Below the pieces are notes generated by a model, which saw only the letters and a list, made by a program, of their open reading frames with translations, had not been told where the DNA came from and ran no database searches. Of a DNA stretch of 64,000 nt, positions 48,468 to 56,818 are shown piece after piece; within the stretch, counting starts at the first letter, position 1, and each line of letters opens with the position of its first letter. The position numbers were made by a program, and so were the translations under genes. The stretch spans positions 434,001 through 498,000 of the forward strand of contig OY969782.1 in the NCBI GenBank assembly GCA_963703045.1, in the 5' to 3' direction. This DNA comes from Miltoncostaea sp963703045 (GTDB taxonomy: Bacteria > Actinomycetota > Thermoleophilia > Miltoncostaeales > Miltoncostaeaceae).

Positions 48468-49145
48468 CCCGCGGAGCCTGTCAACCCCCGTCGCCGTTAC
48501 GACTCCCCGCGCCGGCGCGCACAGGCGGCCGCGACCCGGCGCGAGATACTCATCGCGGCGGAGCGGCTGTTCGCCGCGCACGGCTTCACGGCGACGACCA
48601 TGGCGGCGATCGCCGCCGAGGCCGGGGTCGCCCTCAAGACCGTCTACGTCGCCTTCACGGGCAAGAGCGGCGTGCTGCGGGCGCTCTGGCACCTGCGCCT
48701 GCGGGGCGACGACGAGGACACGCCGATGGGCGGGCGCCCGTGGTACGTCTCCGTGCTCGAGGAGCCCGACCCCGGGCGTCAGCTGATCGTCATGGCGGGG
48801 GTCTCGCGCGAGGTCAAGGAGCGCGCCGGCACGCTGATGGAGGTCATCCGCTCGGCCGCGGCCGCCGAACCGGACGCGGCGGCGCTGTGGCAGCGGATCG
48901 GCAGCGAGTTCCACGAGCTGCTCGGGGGACTCGCCGGATCGCTCGACGAGGGGGGCGCGCTCGCGCCCGGCCTCGACCGCGAGACCGCCACGGACCTCAT
49001 CTGGACGCTCACCCACCCCGACGTCTGGCAGCTGCTCGTCGTCGGCCGGGGATGGACGGCCGCGCGCTACGAGGCCTGGCTCGTCGGTGCCCTGCACCGC
49101 GAGGTGCTCGGGCGCCCGCCGGCCGCGCCGGTATCGTCCCGGTGA
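48465..49145 (+). CDS. TetR-family transcriptional regulator
   Basis: Repressor of 226 residues. N-terminal HTH: RREILIAAERLFAAHGFTATTMAAIAAEAGVALKTVYVAFTGK with typical TetR spacing (AERLFAAHGF, then VALKTVYVAF). The C-terminal helical ligand domain follows (EVKERAGTLMEVIRSAA, DLIWTLTHPDVWQLLV). The ATG (MPAEPVNPRR) is chosen because it follows the operator spacer. Its stop overlaps the next ATG as TGATG. Confidence 0.9.
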   Translation: MPAEPVNPRRRYDSPRRRAQAAATRREILIAAERLFAAHGFTATTMAAIAAEAGVALKTVYVAFTGKSGVLRALWHLRLRGDDEDTPMGGRPWYVSVLEEPDPGRQLIVMAGVSREVKERAGTLMEVIRSAAAAEPDAAALWQRIGSEFHELLGGLAGSLDEGGALAPGLDRETATDLIWTLTHPDVWQLLVVGRGWTAARYEAWLVGALHREVLGRPPAAPVSSR

Positions 49146-49720
49146 TGGACGTCACCCGCGAGAGGGCCTGGGCCACCTTGACCCGGTACACGACGAACGA
49201 GTCGCTGCTGCGACACGCCCTCGCCGTCGAGGCGTCGGTGCGCTGGTACGCCCGCGCCGGGGGCGAGGACGAGGAGTTCTGGGGCTGCACCGCCCTGCTC
49301 CACGACTTCGACTACGAGATGCACCCGACCCTGGAGGAGCACCCGCAGGACGGCGCGCCGATCCTGCGCGAGGAGGGATACCCCGAGGAGCTCGTGCGGG
49401 CGGTGCTCTCCCACGCCGAGCACCTCGGGATGAGCCGCGACACGCCCCTCGAGAGGACGCTCTTCGCCTGCGACGAGATCTCGGGCTTCGTGCACGCCTG
49501 CGGCCTCGTGCGCCCCACCGGCCTCGAGGGGCTCACCCCGAAGTCGGTCCGCAAGAAGCTCAAGCAGCCGTCGTTCGCCGCCGGCGTCCACCGCGACGAG
49601 GTGCTCGCGGGCGCCGAGCTGCTCGGCCTCGAGCTCGACGCCCACATCGCCAACGTCGTGGCCGCCCTCCAGCCGATCGCCGGCGAGCTCGGCCTGCCCA
49701 CGGACGGCGCCTCCGCCTGA
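49145..49720 (+). CDS. HD-domain phosphohydrolase-like protein
   Basis: Protein of 191 residues with the HD core: LLRHALAVEASVRWYAR, then WGCTALLHDFDYEMHP carrying the HD pair, LSHAEHLG, and ACDEISGFVHACGLVRP with a further Asp. Similar actinobacterial proteins are annotated as HDIG/HD hydrolases of unknown substrate. It shares one base with the TetR stop and is translated with it. Confidence 0.85.
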   Translation: MDVTRERAWATLTRYTTNESLLRHALAVEASVRWYARAGGEDEEFWGCTALLHDFDYEMHPTLEEHPQDGAPILREEGYPEELVRAVLSHAEHLGMSRDTPLERTLFACDEISGFVHACGLVRPTGLEGLTPKSVRKKLKQPSFAAGVHRDEVLAGAELLGLELDAHIANVVAALQPIAGELGLPTDGASA

Positions 49721-49742
49721 GCCCGCCCGGCCGGCGGTGCCC

Positions 49743-49748
49743 TATGCT
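49743..49748 (+). promoter_or_regulatory. -10 box of tRNA-Arg (TATGCT)
   Basis: TATGCT ends nine bases before the tRNA 5' end, correct spacing for a transcript with a very short leader. Confidence 0.5.
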
Positions 49749-49757
49749 GTCCCCCGA

Positions 49758-49830
49758 GCGCGCGTAGCTCAGTGGATAGAGCGCTGGCCTCCGGAGCCAG
49801 AGGTCGCAGGTTCGAATCCTGCCGCGCGCG
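49758..49830 (+). tRNA. tRNA-Arg, anticodon CCG
   Basis: Complete cloverleaf. Acceptor GCGCGCG pairs with CGCGCGC; D-arm GCTC-AGTGGATA-GAGC; anticodon arm with loop centre CTCCGGA, giving anticodon CCG; T-arm GCAGG-TTCGAAT-CCTGC; discriminator G. CCA is not encoded. CGG is expected to be a frequent Arg codon in this GC-rich genome. Confidence 0.97.
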
Positions 49831-50078
49831 CTTTGCTCTCCCGATGAGGACGCTCCACCGTCTCCGGGAGGGCCCGGGCCGCGTCGAGGACAGCGCGCGT
49901 GGAACCACACCGGGCCACTGGAGTCGGAGGGTCCGCACACCGTGAGGTCCGCGGACGGACGCCGCGCCGATGGACACCGCCCGACGAGGAGCCGGCCCGG
50001 CGCTCGTGGCCACCGTGACCGTGGGTGATCCCGGTCGTTCTGGAGCGTCGCCGATCGACGTGCGTCGAGCCGGTTCTC
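49831..50078. other. Intergenic region between tRNA-Arg and the exported cassette
   Basis: About 250 bp without a supported gene. CTCCCG (49838) and CGGGAG (49865) can form a long-looped hairpin after the tRNA, a weak terminator candidate. No second copy of the tRNA 3' end and no integrase are seen. Confidence 0.4.
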
Positions 50079-51206
50079 TCAGGCGGCGACGTCGATGAGC
50101 CGGGTTGCCATCCAGGCCAGTCCGACCACCGCTGAAACGGCCGCGATCGGTACCCGGACCCAGGCCATTCGATCGACCAGGCACTTCGACGCGAGCCAGA
50201 GCGCCGCGACGATCGTCAACACGACCGCGGTCTGGGCGACGTCGATCCCGATGTTGAATGCGGCAAGCGCCGGAACCCTCTGCGAGGTGACGAGGCCGAG
50301 GCCGGCGAGGCTGGACGCGAAACCGAGCCCGTGGACCAGACCGATCGACCCGGCGAGCCAGGGCCGCACTCCGTCGGTCCGGCCACCCACCACCAACACG
50401 GCGGCCGCGACGATCGACAAGGCGATCGCCGGCTCCACCAGACGTGCCGGGACCGAGATCACGTCGAAGTACGCGAGGCACAGGCTGGTGGCGTGGCCGA
50501 CGGTGAAGGCGGTGACGAGCGTGACCGTCCGCCACGCCGTCGAGGTGGTGACCGTCGTTCCCGCAACCGCCAGGGTCAGCACCAGCAGGAACAGCAGGTG
50601 ATCGGGACCGAACCGGATGTGGTCGATGCCGAGGGCGAAGAACGAGGTCATGCTGGCCCACGTGCCGAGTGTGAAGGCGACCGTCCGGTCATCGCTCAGC
50701 CGAGCGGCCACGACCCCGCCGGGATGCGACAGCACGACGTCCGGCGTGGGCGAGTCGAAGGCCCACTCGAGCGCCACGGTCCCGACGTCGCCGTCGTGAG
50801 GGCCGGTGACGAACGCGAGCGCGACGTTCTCGGATCCCGAAGCCTCGCTCCCGATCCGGCTGAGGCCGGGGACGCCGGCGCCGGCGATCCGGAGGTCCTC
50901 GCCGTCGGCGCTCAGCACGACGTTGCTGCGCACCGTGTTGACGATCGTCGAGGACACCGCTGCCTCCTGGGCGCGGAGCTCGTCGGCGTCGAGGAGGCCA
51001 TCGCCCGAGGTGTCGGCGTAGCCGATCTCCGCGAAGGGAACCGACGCGGCGACGACGATCCGCTCCTCGTCCAGTTCGAGTAGGACGCTCTGGCTCGTCG
51101 AGTCGTGGGCCGAGGCCGGGGTCGCCCCCGCCACGCAGGCGATCAGCACCGCCAGCATCACCACGAGGGACCGCCGCGCCAGCGCTGCGCCGGATCCGCT
51201 CGTCAT
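50079..51206 (-). CDS. HupE/UreJ-type membrane protein with EF-hand
   Basis: Predicted metal transporter of 375 residues. A signal sequence (RRSLVVMLAVLIACVAGATP) leads into an extracytoplasmic beta-rich domain with a canonical EF-hand loop at 65-76 (D-x-S-G-D-G-L-L-D-x-x-E). About seven membrane segments follow; the first cluster carries IDHIRFGPDHLLFLLVL, and later ones carry AFTVGHATSLCLA and GLVHGLGFASSLAGLG, the His/Asp-rich pattern of the HupE/UreJ family (nickel or cobalt uptake in studied members). The ATG (MTSGSGAALA) lies two bases after the upstream stop. It is the last gene of the cassette. Confidence 0.85.
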   Translation of the reverse strand: MTSGSGAALARRSLVVMLAVLIACVAGATPASAHDSTSQSVLLELDEERIVVAASVPFAEIGYADTSGDGLLDADELRAQEAAVSSTIVNTVRSNVVLSADGEDLRIAGAGVPGLSRIGSEASGSENVALAFVTGPHDGDVGTVALEWAFDSPTPDVVLSHPGGVVAARLSDDRTVAFTLGTWASMTSFFALGIDHIRFGPDHLLFLLVLTLAVAGTTVTTSTAWRTVTLVTAFTVGHATSLCLAYFDVISVPARLVEPAIALSIVAAAVLVVGGRTDGVRPWLAGSIGLVHGLGFASSLAGLGLVTSQRVPALAAFNIGIDVAQTAVVLTIVAALWLASKCLVDRMAWVRVPIAAVSAVVGLAWMATRLIDVAA

Positions 51207-51207
51207 C

Positions 51208-52302
51208 TCAGCCACCGGGGGGGCCACCACCGCCACCGCCCTCCCCGTCGGGCAGTGCCACGGCGCTGTTGTCGGGGCTGGTCAGCTTGGAGTCGGCAGC
51301 GGCACCGACGCGACAGGCCGGCAGGTTCGGGGAGTCGTAGGTGAGGTGGTAGTGGTAGCGCTCACCGAACTCCTCGGTGTCGGAGACGTGACCCGAGCAC
51401 GCGTCGAGATCCGACGGAACCGCCCCGTCCTCCTCGGGGCCGTAGATGCCGTAGCCGTCGAACGCGAACCCGACGAGGGTCTCGGGGTCCTGCTCGACCC
51501 CGCAGGTGACCTCCGCGCCGGCGGCGTCGAGGTTCGTCTGGATCGACTCGGCTCCGAAGTGCCAGTGGTAGTAGCCCGACGGATCGATGTGACCGCCACA
51601 CGCGTCGAGTGCCGGGAGCCCGCCCCGGTCGGCGACCGACGGTGCGTCCCCGAAGATCGTCACCCCGTCGAGCGCCAGGCCGACCTGGGCGATCGTCGAC
51701 AGATCGGTCGGGTCCTCCAGGAGCTCGGGTGTCGTCGGGAGGAGCACCCGGAGGTGGAACGACCCGTCCGGACTCGCCTCGAGGCACGAGTTGGCGGTGC
51801 CGGACGAGTCCGCCGCGCCGGCCGCGGGGTCGGTGATCGAGATCGTGCCGTCGGCGTTGACGAACTCGTAGCCCTGCGACTCCATCAGCGCCCAGAAGTC
51901 GTCGTCGAGCGCGTACAGGCCGGGCTCGTCGCCGTCCCAGACCCAGATCCCGCCCACCTCGTCGACCGTCTCCGGGCAGTAGGGCCCGTCGGTGTCGACG
52001 GTGGACGCCAGGCTCGCGACCTCCAGCTGGTGGCAGGTCGTCTCGGTGCCGTTCTCGAGCGTGCAGTCGACCACGCTCGGGTCGGAGGTGAGCGCGGCGT
52101 CGGCGAACAGCGACGAGATGTCGCTGCTCCCGTCCCCGCCCGAGGACCCCTCGCCGGTCGTCTGGGCCGTGGTGGATGCCTGCTCCCCCGAGCTGTCGCT
52201 CGATGATCCGCACGCGGCGGCGACCAGCGCGAGCGCGCCGAGCGTCACGAGCGCGACGAGCGTCAGGAGCGTTCTCGAGGCGGGTCGGGCGGAAGAGGAC
52301 AC
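51208..52302 (-). CDS. YHYH-domain lipoprotein 1
   Basis: Exported lipoprotein of 364 residues. Signal peptide with lipobox LVAAAC (Cys 31), then a Ser/Thr/Gly-rich linker. The YHYH domain follows: QVGLALDGVTIFGDAP, ACGGHIDPSGYYHWHF, VGFAFDGYGIYGP, DACSGHVSD and RYHYHLTYD. It ends in a Gly/Pro-rich tail. The start is a GTG behind GAGGAG; the longer frame has no signal. The repeated His-x-His and Tyr-His clusters suggest metal binding, but no function is established for the domain. It shares architecture with the next gene, pointing to an old duplication. Confidence 0.85.
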   Translation of the reverse strand: MSSSARPASRTLLTLVALVTLGALALVAAACGSSSDSSGEQASTTAQTTGEGSSGGDGSSDISSLFADAALTSDPSVVDCTLENGTETTCHQLEVASLASTVDTDGPYCPETVDEVGGIWVWDGDEPGLYALDDDFWALMESQGYEFVNADGTISITDPAAGAADSSGTANSCLEASPDGSFHLRVLLPTTPELLEDPTDLSTIAQVGLALDGVTIFGDAPSVADRGGLPALDACGGHIDPSGYYHWHFGAESIQTNLDAAGAEVTCGVEQDPETLVGFAFDGYGIYGPEEDGAVPSDLDACSGHVSDTEEFGERYHYHLTYDSPNLPACRVGAAADSKLTSPDNSAVALPDGEGGGGGGPPGG

Positions 52303-52371
52303 GTGTGCTCCTCGAGATGGTCGCGACGGGCGTGGGGCGCGCAACCGGTCGTCGTGATGACGGACCCGGGA

Positions 52372-53417
52372 TCAGCCCGGCGGGCCACCGCCGGGCGGTC
52401 CGCCCGCTCCGGCGCCGGCATCGGTGCCGGCCACGGTCTGACCCACCAGGCACTGCACGACCTGGTTCTCCGCCGCGTCGTTGGCGTGGTAGTGGTAGCC
52501 GTCGGCCGCGGTCGTGTGGCCGTTGCACTCGTCCAGGTCCGCCGGCTCCTCGCCGGCCTCGAACGGGCTGTGCAACGCGTAGCCGTCCAATGCGTAGCCG
52601 AAGATCGGGGTGTCACCCTCGGCGGCCTCGCCGACCTCCGAGCAGCCGACCGCGCCGTGCATGTGGTAGCCCTCGGTCGGGTTGTAGTGGCCGCCGCAGT
52701 CGTCGAACGCCGCGATCGTGTAGGCGCCGAGGATCGCGTCCACCGGAGCGGACGCCGCGATGACGACACCGTCGAGCGAGACCCCCTGGTTGCCCCGGGG
52801 CACGGCGCCGGCGTCCGCCGCCACGGGAGTCACGGGGATCAGCACCTCGGTCGTGATCGGCTCGCCGTCCTCGAGCCATTCGAGTCGCCCTTCGACGCAG
52901 TGGTTCTCGAGGGCGGGATCGACGTCGGGTCGCGCGGCGGCCGCGAACTCCTCGGCGGTCTCGGTGACCAGGACGTCGCCCTCGTCGTCGTACATGCGCC
53001 AGTTGTCATCGCCGTAGGTCGTGGCCAGGTTCTCGATGAACTCGCCGCTGAGGTCGTACACCGACTCACCGTCGAACCAGATGCCCCCGGCGTCCGCGCC
53101 GTCGGTGATCGTGGCGGGGCAGAACGGACCGGTGTCACGGTCGGCCGGGTAGCCGGCGACGGTGATGCGGTAGCAGGTGGTCTGCTCGCCACCGCTGAGG
53201 GTGCAGTCCTCCGTCGTCACTTCCTCGGCGAGCGCGCCCTCGAGGAAGCTCCCCACATCCAGACCACCCGATGTCGTCGACGCGTCGTGGGCGACTCGAT
53301 CGTCGAGCCGGTGCCGACCGTGTCGGCGGAATCCGGATCGGACGACCCGCACGCCGCGAGCACGAGCAGCGCGGCCGCCGACACCACGAGTGACAGGGCG
53401 CGCGGAGCAGAGAACAT
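52372..53417 (-). CDS. YHYH-domain lipoprotein 2 (one apparent frameshift)
   Basis: Paralogue of YHYH lipoprotein 1. Signal peptide APRALSLVVSAAALLVLAAC with lipobox Cys 23, behind a clear GGAGG. The mature part has CTLSGGEQTTCYRITVAGYP, GVSLDGVVIAASAPVDAI, DCGGHYNPTEGYHMH, FGYALDGYALHSPF, ECNGHTTAADGYHYHAND and a Gly/Pro tail. The frame changes near 53285; here the length is two over a multiple of three, so one base is missing (or two extra), unlike most other breaks. Pairs of conserved Cys suggest disulfides in an oxidising compartment. Confidence 0.8.
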
Positions 53418-53511
53418 CGAGACCTCCTGGACTGGCGGACCGAGGTGGGCCGCTGGGTTGCACCCTGACCGACGCACCTGTGCTTTGCCTGTGGGAGCGG
53501 GTACAGGATTC

Positions 53512-54312
53512 TCACGGCTTCACCGCGCCATCCGAGATCGGCCCGACGGAGACGCGCATGAGAACGGAATTGTCGACCTCCAGGTCGGAGCCCCAGATCA
53601 GCGCGGCACGGCTGTCCCAGGCGATCTCCTCGTAGCCGTCCTTGGGGCTCACCTCCTGCGCGGTCCACTCGGTGGCGGCGTCCCAGCCGGTGTCGTCGAA
53701 GTCGGCCTCGGCCCAGCCGGAGGGCGTGTCGATGCTCTCGTGCTCACAGGTGGCGTCGGGATCGGGATCGTCGGCGCAATCGGTGTTGAGCGGCGCCCGC
53801 TGCACCACCAGCACCGACCAGTCGGAACCCGTCGTGGCCACCACCTCACCGGTGGAGGTGTCGGTGACCTGTGCGATCAGGCCGCCATCGCCCATCTGCT
53901 GGTTCGGCAGACCGATGTACTCGATGCCGGAGTCGGTCTCTTTGAAGTCCTCGGCCTCGATCGCGATCGTGAACGGGTACGTCGCCTCGAAGGTGAACGT
54001 CTCGGCGTTGAACGAACGCTCGGTGCTGATCGGGACCGAGTCCTCGCCGATGAGCTCGCCGTCGACGGAGACGGCCATCCAGTTGTCGGCCCACACATCG
54101 ACCCTGAACGTCGACCGGGTCGCCGGGTCGGCGGCCTCGGACGACGTCGTCTCGCCGGCCGGGACCGGATCGACGCCGGACCCGTCGGCCTCCGGCGAGG
54201 TGCCGCAGCCGGCGGCCAGCCCGGAGAGGGCGGCCAGCCCGGAGAGGGCGACCACGAGGAGGAGGACGAGGAGAACGGCCCGTGGGGCGCTCGCGCGGGC
54301 GCGGCGCCTCAC
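53512..54312 (-). CDS. Exported lipoprotein with sandwich-like domain
   Basis: I do not recognise the family with certainty. A 266-residue lipoprotein: hydrophobic VLLVLLLVVALSGLAALSGLAAGC with Cys 36. The mature part is beta-rich: FRVDVWADNWMAVSVDGELIGED, FTFEATYPFTIAIEAEDFKET, GGLIAQVTDTSTGEV, and SGWAEADFDDTGWDAATEW. DFDDTGW resembles the conserved turn of galactose-binding-like beta-sandwich domains in carbohydrate enzymes. Its ATG overlaps the peroxidase stop (ATGA), so the two are made together and may form a complex. Confidence 0.65.
   Translation of the reverse strand: MRRRARASAPRAVLLVLLLVVALSGLAALSGLAAGCGTSPEADGSGVDPVPAGETTSSEAADPATRSTFRVDVWADNWMAVSVDGELIGEDSVPISTERSFNAETFTFEATYPFTIAIEAEDFKETDSGIEYIGLPNQQMGDGGLIAQVTDTSTGEVVATTGSDWSVLVVQRAPLNTDCADDPDPDATCEHESIDTPSGWAEADFDDTGWDAATEWTAQEVSPKDGYEEIAWDSRAALIWGSDLEVDNSVLMRVSVGPISDGAVKP
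54213..54248. repeat. Two 18-bp tandem copies inside a signal peptide
   Basis: CGGCCAGCCCGGAGAGGG is present twice without spacer. In the minus-strand gene it duplicates the peptide LSGLAA in the hydrophobic core of the lipoprotein signal, lengthening it by six residues in frame. Confidence 0.85.
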
Positions 54313-56444
54313 GAGGCCTGCCGGTCCGGCGCGCCGTGGCGGCCGCGTCGACCGACTCGCCGGCCCTCATCCCTGGACCGCTCCGCAGGTGGCAGGGCCT
54401 CCCCCTGGTCGGACTCCGGCTGCGTCGTCTCGGCCGTGGCCTCATCGGCGGCCTCATCGGTGGCGTCGGCCAGGGCGGACGGCGTGAAGAACATGTTCGC
54501 CTGGAGCGTGGACGGATCCACGTCGGTGTTGTCGGCGATCACCTCGGTGAGGGTGCGCTGGTAGTCGATGCCGTAGCTCGTGGCGATGTCGTCGAGCACC
54601 GGGTCGTTCGCGTAGAAGAACCGGTCGCCGTCGCGCAGCGCCTGGAACTGGTCCGTCCACATGGCGAGCTGGAGCTCTCCGAACTCGGTGCCGGCGACGT
54701 GGGGCTCGGAGACCATGCCGGTGAACGCATCGACGGCGTCCGTGTCGCCGAAGATCGCCTTGAGCCGCGCCGCGGTCGTCGTGCGACGCGTCGCCGACAC
54801 CGTGGTGGTGTCCGCGGCGTCGCTTCCCGGCTCGAGCACGTTCCCGTCGCCGTCGCGCAGCTCGGTGAAGTCCAGGATGTCGGGGTCGTCGATCGGGTTC
54901 GCGGCATCGATCTGCGGATCGTCGGGGAACTCCTCGGTGGCCTCACCGGTCAGCTCGGCGAACGACTCGACCCGGGAGAGCCCGAGCGCCTCGCGCAGAT
55001 CGTTGTAGCCGGGCATGCCGTGATCCGCGCCGCGCATCACGTCGAGCGCTCCCAGGTCGTTGACGCCGGTGAAGCACCCCGCGATGGCGGTGCCGTCGAG
55101 ACAGCTCGACGGGTCCTCCACGTCGGGCCCGGGAACCTGGAACAGCACGCTCCGGAGCTGGTTGTCGATCATCTCGTCGTTCGCGTACGCCGCCTCGGAC
55201 CCGAGCCCGGCGAGCAGGTTGCCGAGCCCGATCCGCTCCAGCAGCGCGGGGTTGCCGAACGCGACGTTCAGCGGCAGCGCCACCTCCGCGACGTCACCGA
55301 CGACGTCCACCTCGACACCCTGTGCCTCGAGAGCCTCCCGCACCTCGTCGCTCAGCTCCGACAGCGCGATCTCCGCCTCGAACTCACCGTGGATCTGCGA
55401 GTGCGCCCGGTAGCCGACCGTGGCGAACTCGTTGGTGATCGACGGATCGACCGTCGCGTCGTAGCCCTCGTACGCGGGCAGCTCCACGCCCATCGACGGG
55501 AGGAACTCGTTGTAGGTGATGTACTGCTGCAGCGCGGACACCACCCGGCGGGCGATCTCGAACTTGGTCTGCTCGTCCATGTCGTCGGGCAACGACTCGA
55601 CGATGCGGTTGTGCTCGCGCAGGAACAGCGTCTGCACCGCGGTGAGGCCCAGGTTCTCGTTCGCCCGGACGTCGCCGGCGATCACCGCCGCGGAGGGGTC
55701 GGCGAACAGCCGGCCCATCAGATCCATCGCAGGCGCGTCGTCGTCGGGGCGGGCCGCGGCGGTCGGCAGGTAGCCGTCGACGTCGAGGAGCGTCGCGTCG
55801 TTGTTGGTCGGATCGCCGTCGACCGGCCCGGCGCGCAACCAGTCCAGCCGCTCGTCCGAGCCGCCGTACACGGCCCACGCGTCGATGAACGAGCTGATCG
55901 TGTTCACCTGTTCGCGAGCCGAGTCGGCTCCGGTGCCGTCGGCGGCCGCGGACCGCGTCGAGGTGATGGGGCCGAGGTCGTTCGTGAACTCCTCCAGCGG
56001 GTCCGCGTCGTCGAACGCGATCTGCACCTCGTCGTCGCTGCCCTCGCGCAGGCCGATGGTGTGGTCGAGGAACTGACCCCACACGAAGCTCCAGTGGGTG
56101 ACGCCGTTCTCGGAGAAGATGTTCTGGTTCGAGTCGTTGAAGATCCGGTTGCTCAGGTACCGCTCCGGCGGAGCCTCGACCGGCTCGCCGAGGCCGTCGG
56201 CGTAGTTCGCCGCCGCCAGGCGCGTGTAGGCGGTGCCCGCCTGACCCAGGCCGCTCGAGGTCGGGTTGTTGCCCGACCCGTCGAGGGTCCGGCCGTCGGC
56301 GAGCGCACCCGCCAGGTCGTCCCCGAACGGTGCGCAGGCGATCGTGCCGCCACCGACCGCGACGGTGGCGACGATCGTGGCGACGGCGCGACGGAGGCGG
56401 CGGCTCGTGCGGGCCCGGCGGTCGAGACGGGGTGGGTCGGTCAT
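54309..56444 (-). CDS. Animal-type heme peroxidase, exported
   Basis: Peroxidase-cyclooxygenase superfamily member of 711 residues. N-terminal signal VATIVATVAVGGGTIAC with a possible lipobox Cys 37. Distal-side motif WGQFLDHTIGL with His 128, which covers the usual distal His and Ca-binding neighbour; SSFIDAWAVYGGSDERLDWLR (as FIDAWAVYG); LREHNRIV (274-282); proximal-side NEFATVGYRAHSQIHG with His 348; and GMPGYNDLREALGL late in the domain. This covers nearly all landmarks of peroxidasin/peroxinectin-like enzymes. Such enzymes oxidise halides, phenols or Mn(II) with hydrogen peroxide; the substrate here is unknown. First gene of the five-gene cassette. Confidence 0.9.
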   Translation of the reverse strand: MTDPPRLDRRARTSRRLRRAVATIVATVAVGGGTIACAPFGDDLAGALADGRTLDGSGNNPTSSGLGQAGTAYTRLAAANYADGLGEPVEAPPERYLSNRIFNDSNQNIFSENGVTHWSFVWGQFLDHTIGLREGSDDEVQIAFDDADPLEEFTNDLGPITSTRSAAADGTGADSAREQVNTISSFIDAWAVYGGSDERLDWLRAGPVDGDPTNNDATLLDVDGYLPTAAARPDDDAPAMDLMGRLFADPSAAVIAGDVRANENLGLTAVQTLFLREHNRIVESLPDDMDEQTKFEIARRVVSALQQYITYNEFLPSMGVELPAYEGYDATVDPSITNEFATVGYRAHSQIHGEFEAEIALSELSDEVREALEAQGVEVDVVGDVAEVALPLNVAFGNPALLERIGLGNLLAGLGSEAAYANDEMIDNQLRSVLFQVPGPDVEDPSSCLDGTAIAGCFTGVNDLGALDVMRGADHGMPGYNDLREALGLSRVESFAELTGEATEEFPDDPQIDAANPIDDPDILDFTELRDGDGNVLEPGSDAADTTTVSATRRTTTAARLKAIFGDTDAVDAFTGMVSEPHVAGTEFGELQLAMWTDQFQALRDGDRFFYANDPVLDDIATSYGIDYQRTLTEVIADNTDVDPSTLQANMFFTPSALADATDEAADEATAETTQPESDQGEALPPAERSRDEGRRVGRRGRHGAPDRQAS

Positions 56445-56639
56445 GGACCCACCATCGCCGGCGCACCTGCGACGCGGATCGGACGCGGCTGGGAGTTCGA
56501 GAGGAGTTGCGCCGACTCGCAGACGAGCCGACCGCATGGGCCGCGGCGGCGTCGTCCCCATGGTCCTGGGTCAGCACGCCGGATCGGCGAGCGGAGGATC
56601 TGCCCCCCGGGCCGGTGGCCCCCGATGCGCGGCCCGCGC
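56445..56639. promoter_or_regulatory. Upstream region of the peroxidase cassette
   Basis: About 195 bp between the peroxidase start and the next minus-strand stop. No clear -10/-35 pair, operator or hairpin is visible; the cassette promoter should lie here. Confidence 0.35.
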
Positions 56640-56798
56640 CTAGACCATCTCCGCCATCGCGATGATGTCGTCGCGCGAGACCCTCCCGACCAGGTCGGGG
56701 TGCTGGGCGCGCAGGTGCGACTCGACGCGGGCGACCAGGTCGTCGTCGGTCTCGGCGCGCACGACCTCGCCGCACTCGCAGATCAGCATCAGGGCCAC
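56640..56798 (-). CDS. Small DUF1059-like protein
   Basis: 52-residue protein ALMLICECGEVVRAETDDDL followed by VESHLRAQHPDLVGRVSRDDI and a short end. The CxCG and the His of SHLRAQHP match the small DUF1059 family, which may bind metal through Cys and His. The GTG behind GAGGGAG was chosen; no other frame gives this signature. It follows the SARP gene by 20 bp. Confidence 0.75.
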   Translation of the reverse strand: MALMLICECGEVVRAETDDDLVARVESHLRAQHPDLVGRVSRDDIIAMAEMV

Positions 56799-56818
56799 GT
56801 CGCGCTCCCTCCGTCCGC

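Noticed and set aside
49831..50078. Phage or island attachment site after tRNA-Arg
   Set aside because: No second copy of the tRNA 3' end was found downstream and no integrase gene is present.
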